From contig CAZBRD010000001.1 of NCBI GenBank assembly GCA_964494205.1, forward strand, positions 62,001-126,000: a stretch of 64,000 nucleotides of DNA, written 5' to 3'. Origin of the DNA: JBBTCX01 sp964494205 (GTDB taxonomy: Bacteria; Planctomycetota; Phycisphaerae; UBA1845). A program made the position numbers and the translations under genes. The notes under the pieces were generated by a model. It was not told the DNA's origin, searched no databases, and worked only from the letters and a program-made list of their open reading frames with translations. Within the stretch, counting starts at the first letter, position 1. The number at the start of each line of letters is the position of its first letter. Positions 40,353 to 50,332 of the stretch are shown in pieces.

Positions 40353-42962
40353 ATGGCCTACCGATTCAAACATGGTGATCGACCGATCGATGGATACACG
40401 ATCCAGCGTGCCGTAGGGGCCGGTGGATTCGGCGAGGTGTACTACGCGATCAGCGACGGTGGTCGCGAGGTCGCGCTGAAGTACCTTCGCGACAATCCGC
40501 AGGTCGAACTACGCGGCATCAGTCACTGCATCAACCTGAAGAGTCCGCATCTTGTCTCCATCTTCGACGTGAAAAAGAGCGAAGAGGGCGATTATTTCGT
40601 GGTGATGGAATACTGCTCCGGACCTTCGTTGCGAGATTTGCTTATTGCGGAACCAAATGGGTTCTCCACCGAAAAAGCGGCGTTCTTCGCGCGTGAAATC
40701 GCCAAGGGCCTCGCTTACTTGCACGACCGCGGCATCGTCCATCGTGACCTGAAGCCCGGCAATATCTTCTTCGACGACGGCTACGTGAAGATCGGCGACT
40801 ACGGCCTGAGCAAGTTCATTTCCGTTTCGCGGCACAGCGCACAGACAGCCAGCGTCGGCACCGTGCACTACATGGCCCCCGAAATCGGAAGCGGCAATTA
40901 TCAGCGCGGCGTGGACATCTACGCCCTCGGCGTGATGGTCTACGAGATGCTGCTCGGCAGGGTGCCGTTTGAAGGCTCGTCCATGGGCGAGGTTCTCATG
41001 GCGCACCTGACGAGACAACCGCAGGTCGACGAACTCCCCGAGCCGTTTGGGCAAGTGATCCGCAAAGCCCTGGAAAAGGACCCCAAGGATCGATACCAGA
41101 CCGTTGATGAGATGATCACCGAAGTGCTCTCGGGTGAGACAGTGCAGAAGAGTTTGGCGGGCTTTTCGCCGGACAGTCTCTCTGGTGCGGTTCGTCGTGG
41201 TTCAGCCGAGCCAATGATTTCGCCGATGCCCTCACCGAACCCGTCCCCGCGACGCGAACGGATCGTTCGTCTTCCCGACGGCGAAGTGGGTCGCGGCCCG
41301 TTGCCCGATCGCGTATCGCAACGAATCAATCGCATTTCGCGCAAGATCGACCAGAAGGTCGCCAAGCTGGGCGGAAAGGTACACGTGTGGGGCACGGTGG
41401 ATCGCCCGCAGGCTGCACGTAAGGAGTCGCCGAGTCCCTCCGAGCCGAAAGTGGCCCGGCGAATCGACGTGCTGCCGCCGGGTAATCGTTCGAAACGGAT
41501 CGGGTTGTCGGTTGCAGTGGCGCTGGCGGTATCGATCGGCGTCGGTGTCTTGTTTGGGAACGCCTTCCACGAAGATGTAGGAGTGGGTGCGGCGATGTTG
41601 GTGGCCGCACTGACAGGCTCGGTTCCGATTACGCGCAAGGTCATCAACTGGTTGGCTTCTGAATTTCAGCCCACCTGGGCGAAGCGACTTGCAGCGATCG
41701 GGTGCACGGGTCCATTGTTGTTCTTGGCCGCAGTTCCTGTCCTGGAAAAATGGGACGAGCGAGGCATTGTCATCGTGCTCTCGCTGCTTGTTGTCGCCGT
41801 GTTTGGTGATTGGTCGAAGGAAATAGACCGTGGGGCAGTTGGTGAGCTGAGCATCGGCGGGGCACTTTGGAAGGGTTTCGGCGCATTAGCGGCCTCGTTC
41901 CCTGTTTGCCTAGTAACCAGTTGCGAGCCGGATGACTTCATGTTCGTTGCGCCGGTCATTGCGGCTGCCGCATGCCTGAATATTCAGGCAGCTTCGTGGT
42001 GGTTGCGGCGCGCGGAGACTGTCGGCGAAAACGAGAGATCGCCGGGGCGCGGCCCACAAGGTCCGATGCATCGCGATACGGTGGTCGTCGAGCCGGCGAC
42101 GTTTCGCCGCAACGCGGACCTCACAATGACGTCGATTCCGACAGCGTCAGCCACACAACCATCAGCCGAGAAAGTAGAATCGAAGCACAACGGCCCTTTT
42201 GACGACGTGTTGACTCGCGCTACTCATGTGCCGCCCGGGATGGTCTTGCGGGGAAACCTCACGCGTATGTTCTGGGCGCTGGTGGCGTTTGCCTCGATGT
42301 GCGCTTCGATCGTTATGATTCTGTTCGCAGCGATGGGCCGCATGGGAAACAGTGGTCGCACGCAGGCGATCATCATAGGCATCGGATTCGGTTGTGCGAC
42401 ACTCTTTTCGCTGAGCAAGACCGCGCCGTTGCGGCGTATCGGTTTTTGGGGCACGGTGTTTAGGCCCGTGTTGATCAGCATCGCGCTCTTTGCCATTGGC
42501 ACATCAATTACGTTCATGGTTCGCGGAATGGGCGAGTTTCGTGAGGAAGTGTTCTGGAATTTTCCAGATGGATTCGCCAGCCGACCCGAAGTGGCTCACC
42601 GCACTGCGGTTAAGGCGCGCGAAATCATCAAGCAGACGCGTGAAAATACGCCGCTGGCAAAGAAGAGCAAAGGGAAGGGCTGGGAAACGAAAGCAGCCCC
42701 CGAACCGCCTCCTCCGCCTTCGGCACATTCCGAACCCGTACCTCCGGAGGATACTGAGTTCACGGCATCTTTCGCTGAATGGCGTGAACCATCCAACGAA
42801 AGACCGACGATGATCATCGCTTTGGTAGTATCATCATTGGTGTTGGCGGTGCTGCTACTCGATTCGCTTCGCCGCCCCAAGGCGAAGACGTTGCCGAACT
42901 TCATGAAGAGCGACCCGGGACAGCCTGTAAAAGAACCTGCGCCGGCAGGTCAAGCTTCCTAG
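40353..42962 (+). CDS. Membrane Ser/Thr protein kinase (Hanks type)
   Basis: ATG 40353 gives 869 residues; a GTG at 40338 is possible. The kinase domain (about 15-265) has the Gly loop GAGGFGEVY, the ATP-binding Lys43 in VALK, HRDLKPGN with catalytic Asp132, DYG in place of the usual DFG at 149-151, and MAPE. The juxtamembrane region (about 270-385) is Pro/Arg-rich and probably phosphorylatable. About eight hydrophobic helices follow in two groups (390-565 and 625-720), with one near the C-terminus (820-845). There are no PASTA repeats. It is predicted to sit in the inner membrane with the kinase domain in the cytoplasm, signalling through FHA proteins encoded nearby. Confidence 0.92.
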   Translation: MAYRFKHGDRPIDGYTIQRAVGAGGFGEVYYAISDGGREVALKYLRDNPQVELRGISHCINLKSPHLVSIFDVKKSEEGDYFVVMEYCSGPSLRDLLIAEPNGFSTEKAAFFAREIAKGLAYLHDRGIVHRDLKPGNIFFDDGYVKIGDYGLSKFISVSRHSAQTASVGTVHYMAPEIGSGNYQRGVDIYALGVMVYEMLLGRVPFEGSSMGEVLMAHLTRQPQVDELPEPFGQVIRKALEKDPKDRYQTVDEMITEVLSGETVQKSLAGFSPDSLSGAVRRGSAEPMISPMPSPNPSPRRERIVRLPDGEVGRGPLPDRVSQRINRISRKIDQKVAKLGGKVHVWGTVDRPQAARKESPSPSEPKVARRIDVLPPGNRSKRIGLSVAVALAVSIGVGVLFGNAFHEDVGVGAAMLVAALTGSVPITRKVINWLASEFQPTWAKRLAAIGCTGPLLFLAAVPVLEKWDERGIVIVLSLLVVAVFGDWSKEIDRGAVGELSIGGALWKGFGALAASFPVCLVTSCEPDDFMFVAPVIAAAACLNIQAASWWLRRAETVGENERSPGRGPQGPMHRDTVVVEPATFRRNADLTMTSIPTASATQPSAEKVESKHNGPFDDVLTRATHVPPGMVLRGNLTRMFWALVAFASMCASIVMILFAAMGRMGNSGRTQAIIIGIGFGCATLFSLSKTAPLRRIGFWGTVFRPVLISIALFAIGTSITFMVRGMGEFREEVFWNFPDGFASRPEVAHRTAVKAREIIKQTRENTPLAKKSKGKGWETKAAPEPPPPPSAHSEPVPPEDTEFTASFAEWREPSNERPTMIIALVVSSLVLAVLLLDSLRRPKAKTLPNFMKSDPGQPVKEPAPAGQAS

Positions 42963-43003
42963 CCGATTGGTGCCTTTCCATTCGAGTCTGCGTTTCAGCG
43001 TGG

Positions 43004-43029
43004 CACGGTCAAGCCACAGCTTGGCCGTG
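43004..43029. repeat. Hairpin repeat of CAYGGTCAAGC type
   Basis: CACGGTCAAGC-CACA-GCTTGGCCGTG has 11 pairs with one G.U. It matches the first hairpin of the cloverleaf at 55797-55878, so this may be a half copy. It lies between the kinase and phosphoglucomutase genes. Confidence 0.7.
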
Positions 43030-43091
43030 GCCAATCGTCAATACGCATGCAACTGCTACTGACTTGGAGGTGCCATCTTGCACTCCAACTC

Positions 43092-45437
43092 CTACGCCCC
43101 AATCTTCCTGCGAATGTCCTCAACGATCTTTCGCGCCGTCGTCCGCAGCTCCGCCTTCTTCTTGATCAACTCCGCACGCGTTGGATGTCCGCCGAACAGT
43201 TGCACGTGGAAGCGCAGCGCGTTTGACGTTCCCGAGGGTCGAATCGTCAGGTGCGACTTGCGGTCGTCGTCGAAGTAGAAGCGATAGCCCTCATCCGGGA
43301 AGCCGGGGAAGTTGATCGCGTCGTACTTGCCGGTGCGATACGAAGTGGCTGATTTCACCGGCAAACCGCCGAGCGTCACCGGACGCTGCTTGAAGTTGGC
43401 GAACATATCTTCGGCGCGATCGAGGAAGCCGCGCTTCTTGGTATAGCCCGCGAGTCCTTCGTATTCGCCATCGAGCGGATCGGGTTCGTAATAGGTGATA
43501 TAAAGGCCGACCGCCGGGTCGAGGTAAATTTTCTCGTCGAGCAGGTCCATCATGTTCGTGCCCTGCTCTTTGGCGTATTGGGCGAGCTCTGCGACGAGCA
43601 TGGCTGCAAACGTGCCGTCCTTGTCACGAACGTGCCCCTGTGCGCCCATCGAGCGAGCATCCGGCGGTGGCGCGCCGAGAATCGTGAAGCCGTTGGATTG
43701 CTCGAGCGCGGCGATGTTGATGCAGCGACGCTTGTCGTCCATGGCCTCCCATGAATGGATCGAGCGGTTGGCGACTGTCTCATCCGGGTTGCGGCGACCT
43801 TCATCGTAGTGCGGGAGCTTGGTGCCATCGGTGAGACCGTCGGTGCCTTTTCCCTCGTGCAAATCCCAGATCGCGCGCGTGCCTGCAGCAAGTTGCGCGA
43901 AACCAACCCACGTTTTCAGCACGCCGAGGTTGAACTTGCGCGCGACGCAGGTGAGCAGGTCCGTTGTGGTGTGGGACAGGACGATGAACTTCTTTTCTAC
44001 GTCTTGAACCTTGCCATGCTTCTCGACCTCGTGCATGAGGCGATACCAGAGGATCAGCGTCCAGCACTCGTCGGCGGAGAGCAATGTGTAGTCTCGCGGT
44101 TGGCCGGTGCCGGGATGCGGGTAGGCTTCGCGCTGGTTCGCTGGAAGCTTGACGATAACGCCACAACGATCCGCGTCCGGGTCGGTGCCGAGAATGAGAT
44201 CGGCGTCGTTCCAAGCGTTCGGATATTCCTGCTTGAATGCATCGACTGCCACATCGGCCGCCCGCCAATCGCCGGGGTCGGGCTGCTGCTCTTTGCCCGG
44301 GTCGTTGCAGAACGCGGGAAACATGCCGTCGAGCGGATCGAGCTTCATGATTCGCTTGACGTCCTTGAAGCCGATTTCGCTGAGCAGTCGCGGGACAGCC
44401 TTGCGACCGGAGCCGTTGAACGCGGAGTAGCCGATCGAGAGCGGCTTCTTCGCATTCACGATCATCTCTTTGCGAAGCAGGAACGTCTTCACGTGTTCCG
44501 CGTGCATCGTATGCAGGTCGATGATGCGATCCTCGCGCCCGGCGTAGAGTTGCTTGGCTTCCGGCAGCGGATCAGCCATTTGATACCCGGTAAGTTCAAC
44601 GGAGCTGGCTGCCGTTTTCAGACCGAAAGCTCTTTTGGCGCCTCCGAGGAACCAGAGCTTATCTTTTGGTGCCGACGCCAGCGGCATCGTCTTGATGTCA
44701 CGGAATGTCACTTTCGTGATGAAGTTCTGGTAGAGGTCGTTTCGCTCTGCCGGGTCGAACTGCGAGCCGTTCTGGCACGAGAGTTTGTAGCCGTTGTAGC
44801 GCAGATCGTTGTGGCTGGCGGAGATGAATACACCGATGTCCGCTTTCAAGAACGGCACGGCGAAAGTGACGCTCGGATACAGACACGCCTCGTCGAAGAG
44901 GAACACCGTGTAGTCGTAGGCGAGGAAAAGCTCCGCGATGATCTTGGCGAAGTCCGCGCCGCGGATGCGGCTGTCGAAACCGATGACGACTTTGCTCAGT
45001 TGCGGCTTGCGCGATTGGCCGAACTTGGCCACGCCGGCTGAGGTCGAAAGAAGCACGACGTCGTTGATCGTGTTCGGTCCCTTGATGATGCGCGCCTGGA
45101 TGCCGTCCTGCTTGAGTTTGAGAATCTCGTTTCGCGTCGGGCCCATCTTCTCTCGAATGCCGCCGGTGCCGAAGCTCACGTCGCGCGAAAACGCGTTGGT
45201 CAGGTGTTCCCATTGGCCGCGATCGATGGCGTCGCGCAGCCCGTCGCGCAGGCCGGGGGAGATGCGGTCGAGCTCTTCCGCGCCGAGCCACTTGCGCAGG
45301 TTCGGCACCGTCCGCGCGACGGCGTCTTCGTAGTAGCTGCCGGCGATAAACCCCGCGTCGCGCTGGCGGGTGAGGTAATCGCGGATTCCCTTTTCAGCTT
45401 GCTGAACCAGACTCTCGGTATCGACCATCACGGGCAT
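43092..45437 (-). CDS. Phosphoglucomutase/phosphomannomutase family protein (long form)
   Basis: ATG 45437 is preceded by GGGGAG; the longer frame from 45509 lacks such support. The 781-residue protein is an alpha-D-phosphohexomutase. The phosphoserine loop reads ISASHNDLRYNGYK, metal binding is through DPDADRCG, and the phosphate-binding loop is IRPSGTSNALRF. Substrate loops include SFGTGGIREKMGP near the N-terminus. Typical bacterial members have 450-600 residues; this one has extra insertions between domains. It interconverts hexose 1- and 6-phosphates in glycogen, cell-wall or nucleotide-sugar metabolism. The exact substrate is not predictable. The gene is unaccompanied. Confidence 0.92.
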   Translation of the reverse strand: MPVMVDTESLVQQAEKGIRDYLTRQRDAGFIAGSYYEDAVARTVPNLRKWLGAEELDRISPGLRDGLRDAIDRGQWEHLTNAFSRDVSFGTGGIREKMGPTRNEILKLKQDGIQARIIKGPNTINDVVLLSTSAGVAKFGQSRKPQLSKVVIGFDSRIRGADFAKIIAELFLAYDYTVFLFDEACLYPSVTFAVPFLKADIGVFISASHNDLRYNGYKLSCQNGSQFDPAERNDLYQNFITKVTFRDIKTMPLASAPKDKLWFLGGAKRAFGLKTAASSVELTGYQMADPLPEAKQLYAGREDRIIDLHTMHAEHVKTFLLRKEMIVNAKKPLSIGYSAFNGSGRKAVPRLLSEIGFKDVKRIMKLDPLDGMFPAFCNDPGKEQQPDPGDWRAADVAVDAFKQEYPNAWNDADLILGTDPDADRCGVIVKLPANQREAYPHPGTGQPRDYTLLSADECWTLILWYRLMHEVEKHGKVQDVEKKFIVLSHTTTDLLTCVARKFNLGVLKTWVGFAQLAAGTRAIWDLHEGKGTDGLTDGTKLPHYDEGRRNPDETVANRSIHSWEAMDDKRRCINIAALEQSNGFTILGAPPPDARSMGAQGHVRDKDGTFAAMLVAELAQYAKEQGTNMMDLLDEKIYLDPAVGLYITYYEPDPLDGEYEGLAGYTKKRGFLDRAEDMFANFKQRPVTLGGLPVKSATSYRTGKYDAINFPGFPDEGYRFYFDDDRKSHLTIRPSGTSNALRFHVQLFGGHPTRAELIKKKAELRTTARKIVEDIRRKIGA

Positions 45438-45677
45438 TGACGCACTCCCCGAATAAGACCAGAAAACACTAATTCCGCCTATATTCGATCGGTAGAGTGG
45501 GATCGTCAATCAACAAACAAAAGGCGTTTCGAGGTCAATCGGCCCCGGCCCATTAACGTAGATTCCCGTCGGGCGTCTATGTGTGCGGGTTTCCTTGACG
45601 GGACGGGGAATCGCGGATCGTCTAGAGCGGAGGGTGGCGAACTCGTGAGAAGTGGTCAGCCATCGAAAGGGATGTTC

Positions 45678-46625
45678 ATGCGATATGCAATGATAGTTCT
45701 GCCGCTGTTCATGTTTTCATCGCGCTTTTGCAGTGGGCAGGACACCAAGCCCGCCAGCGCCACCAGCGAAGCAACCGCGCTCTACATGCAGGCTGTCGCT
45801 GCGTATCGGGAGAAGGACTACGCCAAAAGTCTCGAACTCTGCTTTCAATCGCTCGACAAAGGAGCGAAGCGCGGCACCGTTCCATACCACATGGCCTGTT
45901 GCTACGCGTTGACCGACAAGCCCGACGACGCGTTCAAGTATCTCAACCTCGCGTTCGAGCGCGGCTGGCGTGACGTCGATCATTTACAGGTAGACGCCGA
46001 CCTCGCGACGCTCCGCGCGGATGAACGCTGGACTGCGGCGGTGAAAGCGTGCACTGACGCACGCGAGAAATACTTCGGTTCACTCAAGGAGCCGGCGCTC
46101 GCCCGTGAACTGCTCGAGCGAATGGCCAAGGACCAGCGTGCACGATACGCGCTGGACGAGAAGTTCAAATCGCTTCCCGCCGGCCAGCCCGGTCTTTTGC
46201 CTCATGAGCTAACCGACGATCTGAACGTGGAAAAAATCGATCGCGACAACACAGCCTACATGAAGACCGTGATCGACAAGCACGGCTGGCCGGGCAAGAG
46301 CATGGTGGGCGACGAGGCATCGCAGGCTGCGTGGCTGTTAGTGCAACACGCCGACCTCGATCCGGGTTTTCAGGCGAAGTGTCTGGACCTGATTAAGGAG
46401 GCGTTCCAGAAAGGCGACGCCACTGGCCAGCAGGTCGCGTATTTGACCGATCGCGTACTGCTGAAACAGGGCAAGAAACAATTGTACGGTACGCAGTTCA
46501 TCGGCTTCGGCAACGATGTCAAACCGCAACCGATTGGGGATGAGGCCAATCTGGATGCGCGGCGAGCAGAGATGGGACTCGGGCCGATGGCGGAGTATGA
46601 GAAGATCATGAAGGGCGGAAAGTGA
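45678..46625 (+). CDS. Exported TPR-like protein with DUF6624 domain
   Basis: ATG 45678 has AAAGGG six bases upstream. The 315-residue product has a signal peptide (MIVLPLFMFSSRFCSG). Residues about 30-130 resemble tetratricopeptide repeats (YMQAVAAYREKDYAKSLEL, YHMACCYALTDKPDDAFKYL). The C-terminal domain (about 150-310) contains KHGWPGKSMVGDEASQAAWLL and QVAYLTDRVLLKQGKKQLYG, typical of DUF6624. It is probably periplasmic. The function of DUF6624 is not known. Confidence 0.8.
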   Translation: MRYAMIVLPLFMFSSRFCSGQDTKPASATSEATALYMQAVAAYREKDYAKSLELCFQSLDKGAKRGTVPYHMACCYALTDKPDDAFKYLNLAFERGWRDVDHLQVDADLATLRADERWTAAVKACTDAREKYFGSLKEPALARELLERMAKDQRARYALDEKFKSLPAGQPGLLPHELTDDLNVEKIDRDNTAYMKTVIDKHGWPGKSMVGDEASQAAWLLVQHADLDPGFQAKCLDLIKEAFQKGDATGQQVAYLTDRVLLKQGKKQLYGTQFIGFGNDVKPQPIGDEANLDARRAEMGLGPMAEYEKIMKGGK

Positions 46626-46672
46626 CTTTTCGTAGTCCGTACGAATCGAAATCTCAGTAAACCGACCTCACA

Positions 46673-48067
46673 TCACGGTAGTGGAGGTAGTGTGCGAGAT
46701 AGCCACGGTTCATAAGCTCCAGCGCCGTTGAGGAGGTCAAGCAGGCGCAGAATATCCGCTGGCGCAGCGTTGCCAGAGTAGTCAATGTCGGTTTGCCACA
46801 GTTCAAGTGGCGGAACAATGGTGCCATTCAGGTTGTCTATTAATGCAAGGATATCGACAGGCCCTGCGAACGAATCTCCATTAACATCGCCAGGCAGAAA
46901 TCCCAAACAAGTTCTTGTCGATGCCTCACCAACTTCAAAGCAAGTCCAAGCACCCGGCTCAAGTGGTTCTTCCAGTACGACGCGAAGCGTCGCATTGTCC
47001 GGCCGGTTAATATCCACAACGGCAGGGGGATCACCGTCGCCGCCATATTCGACAACCGAAATCACCGATGCAAAAAGGTGATAGGACGGATCGTTGTCAA
47101 AGATCAGATCAATCGATTGCCAACCCATTCGCGAATCTGGGTTGTTCAAGTCGTGGGGTTGACGCGCATCGATCGCATGGTTTCGAGGAAAGGTTGCTAC
47201 CAAACGAGGAACAGGCAAGATTGCCAAACTCGTAAGAGTGTCGAACATGCCTGGTGGGTCGATGAAGTCCTCAGGAGACGAGCCGTCTAGGTTGGCACGT
47301 AAGATTCTGCCAAATGATGAGTAATAGATTTTTTCTTCGCGCGTATCAGTTACAATGCCGAGCGGTCCGCTCCAGCTCTCGACGTTTGACAAGTCAAGGT
47401 TTGCTCGAAAGCCGCGACTAAAAGTATGCCAGTATATCTTCCCTCCGAGAAGGTCGACATGAACATATGGTTGTGAAGGGAAAGGTGTTTGGCTTTGGCC
47501 GATCAATTGACATTCCGTCCCATCGAGATTGCATCGCCAGACATTTGCCACAAAACTGTTTCCATCAATATGGTCACCGGCGAAGAGGAATTTTCGGTTA
47601 ATTGGATCCAGGTCTAAATCGACGGCCGCGCCCGACGCGATCAGCTGTTCGTTCGATCCATCCAAGTCTGCTCGCTTCACCCAACCCCCTTGCATCCCAC
47701 CGCCAGTGTACTTAATCCCCCAATATATCTTCTGTTCGACTGGATCATAATCAAACGCACGCGACCAAGTTTCGTGAAGTTCTTTCCCTGTAGTAAATAG
47801 CAATTCCACATCGGTTCCATCGAGGTTGGATCGCGAAAAATGAAGCGTGAAGAATGCTGGATCCGAAATCCAATATATTTTTCCTTCTTCGGGCACAATC
47901 TTATTAAGTCCGATGCCTGGGAAGTTTTCCAGTGATGTCCCGTCTAACTTGATCCGGTGAGTTCCATCCAAGTCATCCCAGTATAGCCAGTCTGATTGGG
48001 CAGCAAGCTGGCTACATGCATAATGCAATATAAGTACGACAGTGGTGCAGAATGCGGAACGAATCAT
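46673..48067 (-). CDS. Secreted YWTD-like beta-propeller protein with dockerin-like end
   Basis: ATG 48067 has AAGGAG eight bases upstream. The 464-residue product has a signal peptide and about five LDL-receptor class B-type YWTD-like repeats: DWLYWDDLDG, GKIYWISDPA, EQKIYWGIKYTGG and others alternating with 'xNLDGTxxE'. These build a six-bladed propeller. The C-terminus has a dockerin-like pair (GDVNGDSFAGPVDILAL and DIDYSGNAAPADIL). It is probably exported. A ligand-binding or scaffolding role is inferred from domains only. Confidence 0.85.
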   Translation of the reverse strand: MIRSAFCTTVVLILHYACSQLAAQSDWLYWDDLDGTHRIKLDGTSLENFPGIGLNKIVPEEGKIYWISDPAFFTLHFSRSNLDGTDVELLFTTGKELHETWSRAFDYDPVEQKIYWGIKYTGGGMQGGWVKRADLDGSNEQLIASGAAVDLDLDPINRKFLFAGDHIDGNSFVANVWRCNLDGTECQLIGQSQTPFPSQPYVHVDLLGGKIYWHTFSRGFRANLDLSNVESWSGPLGIVTDTREEKIYYSSFGRILRANLDGSSPEDFIDPPGMFDTLTSLAILPVPRLVATFPRNHAIDARQPHDLNNPDSRMGWQSIDLIFDNDPSYHLFASVISVVEYGGDGDPPAVVDINRPDNATLRVVLEEPLEPGAWTCFEVGEASTRTCLGFLPGDVNGDSFAGPVDILALIDNLNGTIVPPLELWQTDIDYSGNAAPADILRLLDLLNGAGAYEPWLSRTLPPLP

Positions 48068-48218
48068 GAATTGCACTCCTTTCGCGTTGCCCCGACAACA
48101 CTCGTGCTGGCGATGAATTGGGTTAAGACCGACGAATTATACAACCCGCCGATCATAAATGAAATCGGATACTCGAACTAATTTGCTCTGGCTGCCAGAA
48201 AACAGCGGCTGCCGTAGC

Positions 48219-49478
48219 TCATGCGTGCAACGGAAACTGTTCACACAACGAATGCACGTCGCCGCGAACAGCTTCAATTGCCTTTGCATCCCCCTTAGAG
48301 CGAAGTGAGCGATCGATCAGTCCCGCGATCGTGCGCATCTCGTTTTCTTTCATGCCACGGGTTGTCACCGCCGGTGTGCCGAGTCGCAGACCGCTGGTTT
48401 GAGTGGGCTTGCGTTCGTCAAAGGGAATCATGTTCTTATTGGTGATGATGCCCGCCTGTTCGAGCCACGCTTCCGCATCTTTGCCGGTGACATCGGGATA
48501 AGCCGGGCGAAGATCGAGCAGCATGAGGTGATTGTCGGTGCCGCCGGAGACGAGGCGATTGCCCTTGCTGACGAGCGCCTCGGCCAGCGCCTTTGCATTC
48601 ATCAAAATCTGCTGTTGGTACGCCTTGAAATCCGGCCTCAATGCTTCGGCGAACGCCACCGCTTTCGCCGCGATGCAGTGCATCAGTGGGCCGCCCTGCG
48701 TGCCGGGGAAAATGCGCGAGTCGAGCGTCTTCGCGTACTCCTCTTTGCACATGATGAGACCGCCGCGCGGACCGCGAAGCGTTTTGTGCGTGGTCGAAGT
48801 GACAAACCCAGCCGTCGGCACCGGCGACGGGTGTAGACCGACCGCCACCATGCCCGCAATGTGTGCGATGTCAGCCATATGTATCGCGCCGACCTCGCGC
48901 GCGATTTCAGAAAACGTGTCAAATTGAATCGTTCGCGGATAGGCGGATGCGCCGGAGATAATCAGCTTCGGCTTATGCTCCTTCGCGAGCCGGCGAATCT
49001 CGGCGAAGTCGAGCTGTTCGGTTTTTCGATCGACGCCGTACGACACAATGTTATATAGCAAGCCGCTGACGTTGACTTTCAGCCCGTGCGACAGGTGGCC
49101 GCCATGCGCGAGATCGAGTGACAGGATTGTGTCACCCGGTTGCAGGATCGCCAGATAGACGGCCGTGTTCGCCTGGCTCCCGGAATGCGGCTGCACGTTG
49201 GCATGGTCGCAGCCGAAGAGTTTCTTCAGCCGATTCCGCGCAAGGTCTTCCACGCCGTCCATGTTCTCGCAGCCGCCGTAGTACCGCTTGCCCGGGTACC
49301 CTTCGGCGTACTTGTTGGTGAACACCGAACCGAGCGCTTCGAGCACAGCCCGGGAGACGTGGTTTTCCGACGCAATCAGCTCAATCGTCTGCTGCTGGCG
49401 ACGAACCTCAGCCTGAAGGACGGGAAGAATCTCGGGGTCGACGGAAGCGATCGCGGAGAATGACGAGGGTTGAGCCAT
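48219..49478 (-). CDS. glyA: Serine hydroxymethyltransferase
   Basis: ATG 49478 is supported by GAGG six bases upstream. The 419-residue enzyme has the full family length and motifs: IELIASENHVSRAV, NKYAEGYPGKRYYGG, NVQPHSGSQAN and the PLP-binding lysine in TSTTHKTLRGPRGG (about residue 225). It interconverts serine and glycine with tetrahydrofolate, supplying one-carbon units, as a cytoplasmic PLP enzyme. The gene stands alone. Confidence 0.98.
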   Translation of the reverse strand: MAQPSSFSAIASVDPEILPVLQAEVRRQQQTIELIASENHVSRAVLEALGSVFTNKYAEGYPGKRYYGGCENMDGVEDLARNRLKKLFGCDHANVQPHSGSQANTAVYLAILQPGDTILSLDLAHGGHLSHGLKVNVSGLLYNIVSYGVDRKTEQLDFAEIRRLAKEHKPKLIISGASAYPRTIQFDTFSEIAREVGAIHMADIAHIAGMVAVGLHPSPVPTAGFVTSTTHKTLRGPRGGLIMCKEEYAKTLDSRIFPGTQGGPLMHCIAAKAVAFAEALRPDFKAYQQQILMNAKALAEALVSKGNRLVSGGTDNHLMLLDLRPAYPDVTGKDAEAWLEQAGIITNKNMIPFDERKPTQTSGLRLGTPAVTTRGMKENEMRTIAGLIDRSLRSKGDAKAIEAVRGDVHSLCEQFPLHA

Positions 49479-49624
49479 GATATACCTCAAATGAAGAACG
49501 ACGAATCAAGAATGCAGAATGAAACGCCAAATCGTTGAAAAGTCAAAAAATCGAAACACGGCAGTAGTCGGCCAAGCCGAACGCTTCATTCGCCATTCTG
49601 AATACTGTATTAGTCATTCATCCA

Positions 49625-50332
49625 CTAGTGCCCACCCGAGCCCGTGGGCTTCTTTTCCGTTTCCGGGACGACAAACAACTCGCGCCCCGTTTCATCCCAC
49701 ACGCGGACGTTTACTTCCTTGCCATCGACCCATTCTGACTGTTTTCGCTTGTGGCCCGTGGTGTGGTATTCGATGAACGTTCCCTGGAACTTGCCCTTGT
49801 CGTAGTGCATTTCCATGGCGGGCTTGCCGTCTGCGAAGTACTGCATCCACGTGCCGTCAGCCTTGCCTTCGTAGTTCTGACCCTGGGTGTGAACTTTTCC
49901 ATCCTCGCGCCATGCGGTTCGAGGTCCATGAACTTCGTTGTCCTTGTAGAAGATCTCGGTTTTCTTCTTCCCGCTCTCATAGAACAACGTCGAGGCCCCA
50001 TGCAGAATGAACTCGCCTTCAGCGTTATAGTAACCTTCGTCGCGTTTCTTCGGACTTCCGTTCGGCCATTTCTCTTCGCGCACTTCGATCTTGCGTTCGA
50101 TAGGCGGCGGCGTGGGCGTCGCGGCCTGCGCACCCGACTTTGTGGCGGCGTTGCTCTTGGGCGTCGAGCTCGCGGTGCTGGTCGTCGAGGATGGATTGTC
50201 TTGAGTTGCAACAGGCGTTTTCTTTTCATGTTGTTCGCAAGCGCTGATCAGGACGACCACAACGGACAGCAGGGCCCCCGCCAATGCGCTGTTCTTGCCG
50301 CGAGTGAATGTGTTTGAACCACGAGCGTTCAT
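49625..50332 (-). CDS. MORN-variant repeat lipoprotein
   Basis: The 235-residue protein starts with a signal peptide and a lipobox LISAC, predicting a lipidated Cys near residue 32. A Ser/Thr/Ala/Pro-rich linker follows to about residue 78. Then come three to four MORN_2-type repeats with the pattern G-x-L-x-Y-x-x-G-x-x-x: EGYYNAEGEFILHGASTLFYESGKKKTE, GKVHTQGQNYEG, MQYFADGKPAMEMHYDKGKFQGTF-type. Such proteins are sometimes called YwqK-like toxin-antitoxin system antitoxins. Here the outer-membrane lipoprotein form is more likely. AAAGG is a suitable ribosome-binding site. Confidence 0.85.
   Translation of the reverse strand: MNARGSNTFTRGKNSALAGALLSVVVVLISACEQHEKKTPVATQDNPSSTTSTASSTPKSNAATKSGAQAATPTPPPIERKIEVREEKWPNGSPKKRDEGYYNAEGEFILHGASTLFYESGKKKTEIFYKDNEVHGPRTAWREDGKVHTQGQNYEGKADGTWMQYFADGKPAMEMHYDKGKFQGTFIEYHTTGHKRKQSEWVDGKEVNVRVWDETGRELFVVPETEKKPTGSGGH

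Noticed and set aside
43755..45041. Open frame of 428 codons antisense to the phosphoglucomutase gene
   Set aside because: The minus-strand mutase has all catalytic motifs. The antisense frame has none and no ribosome-binding site.
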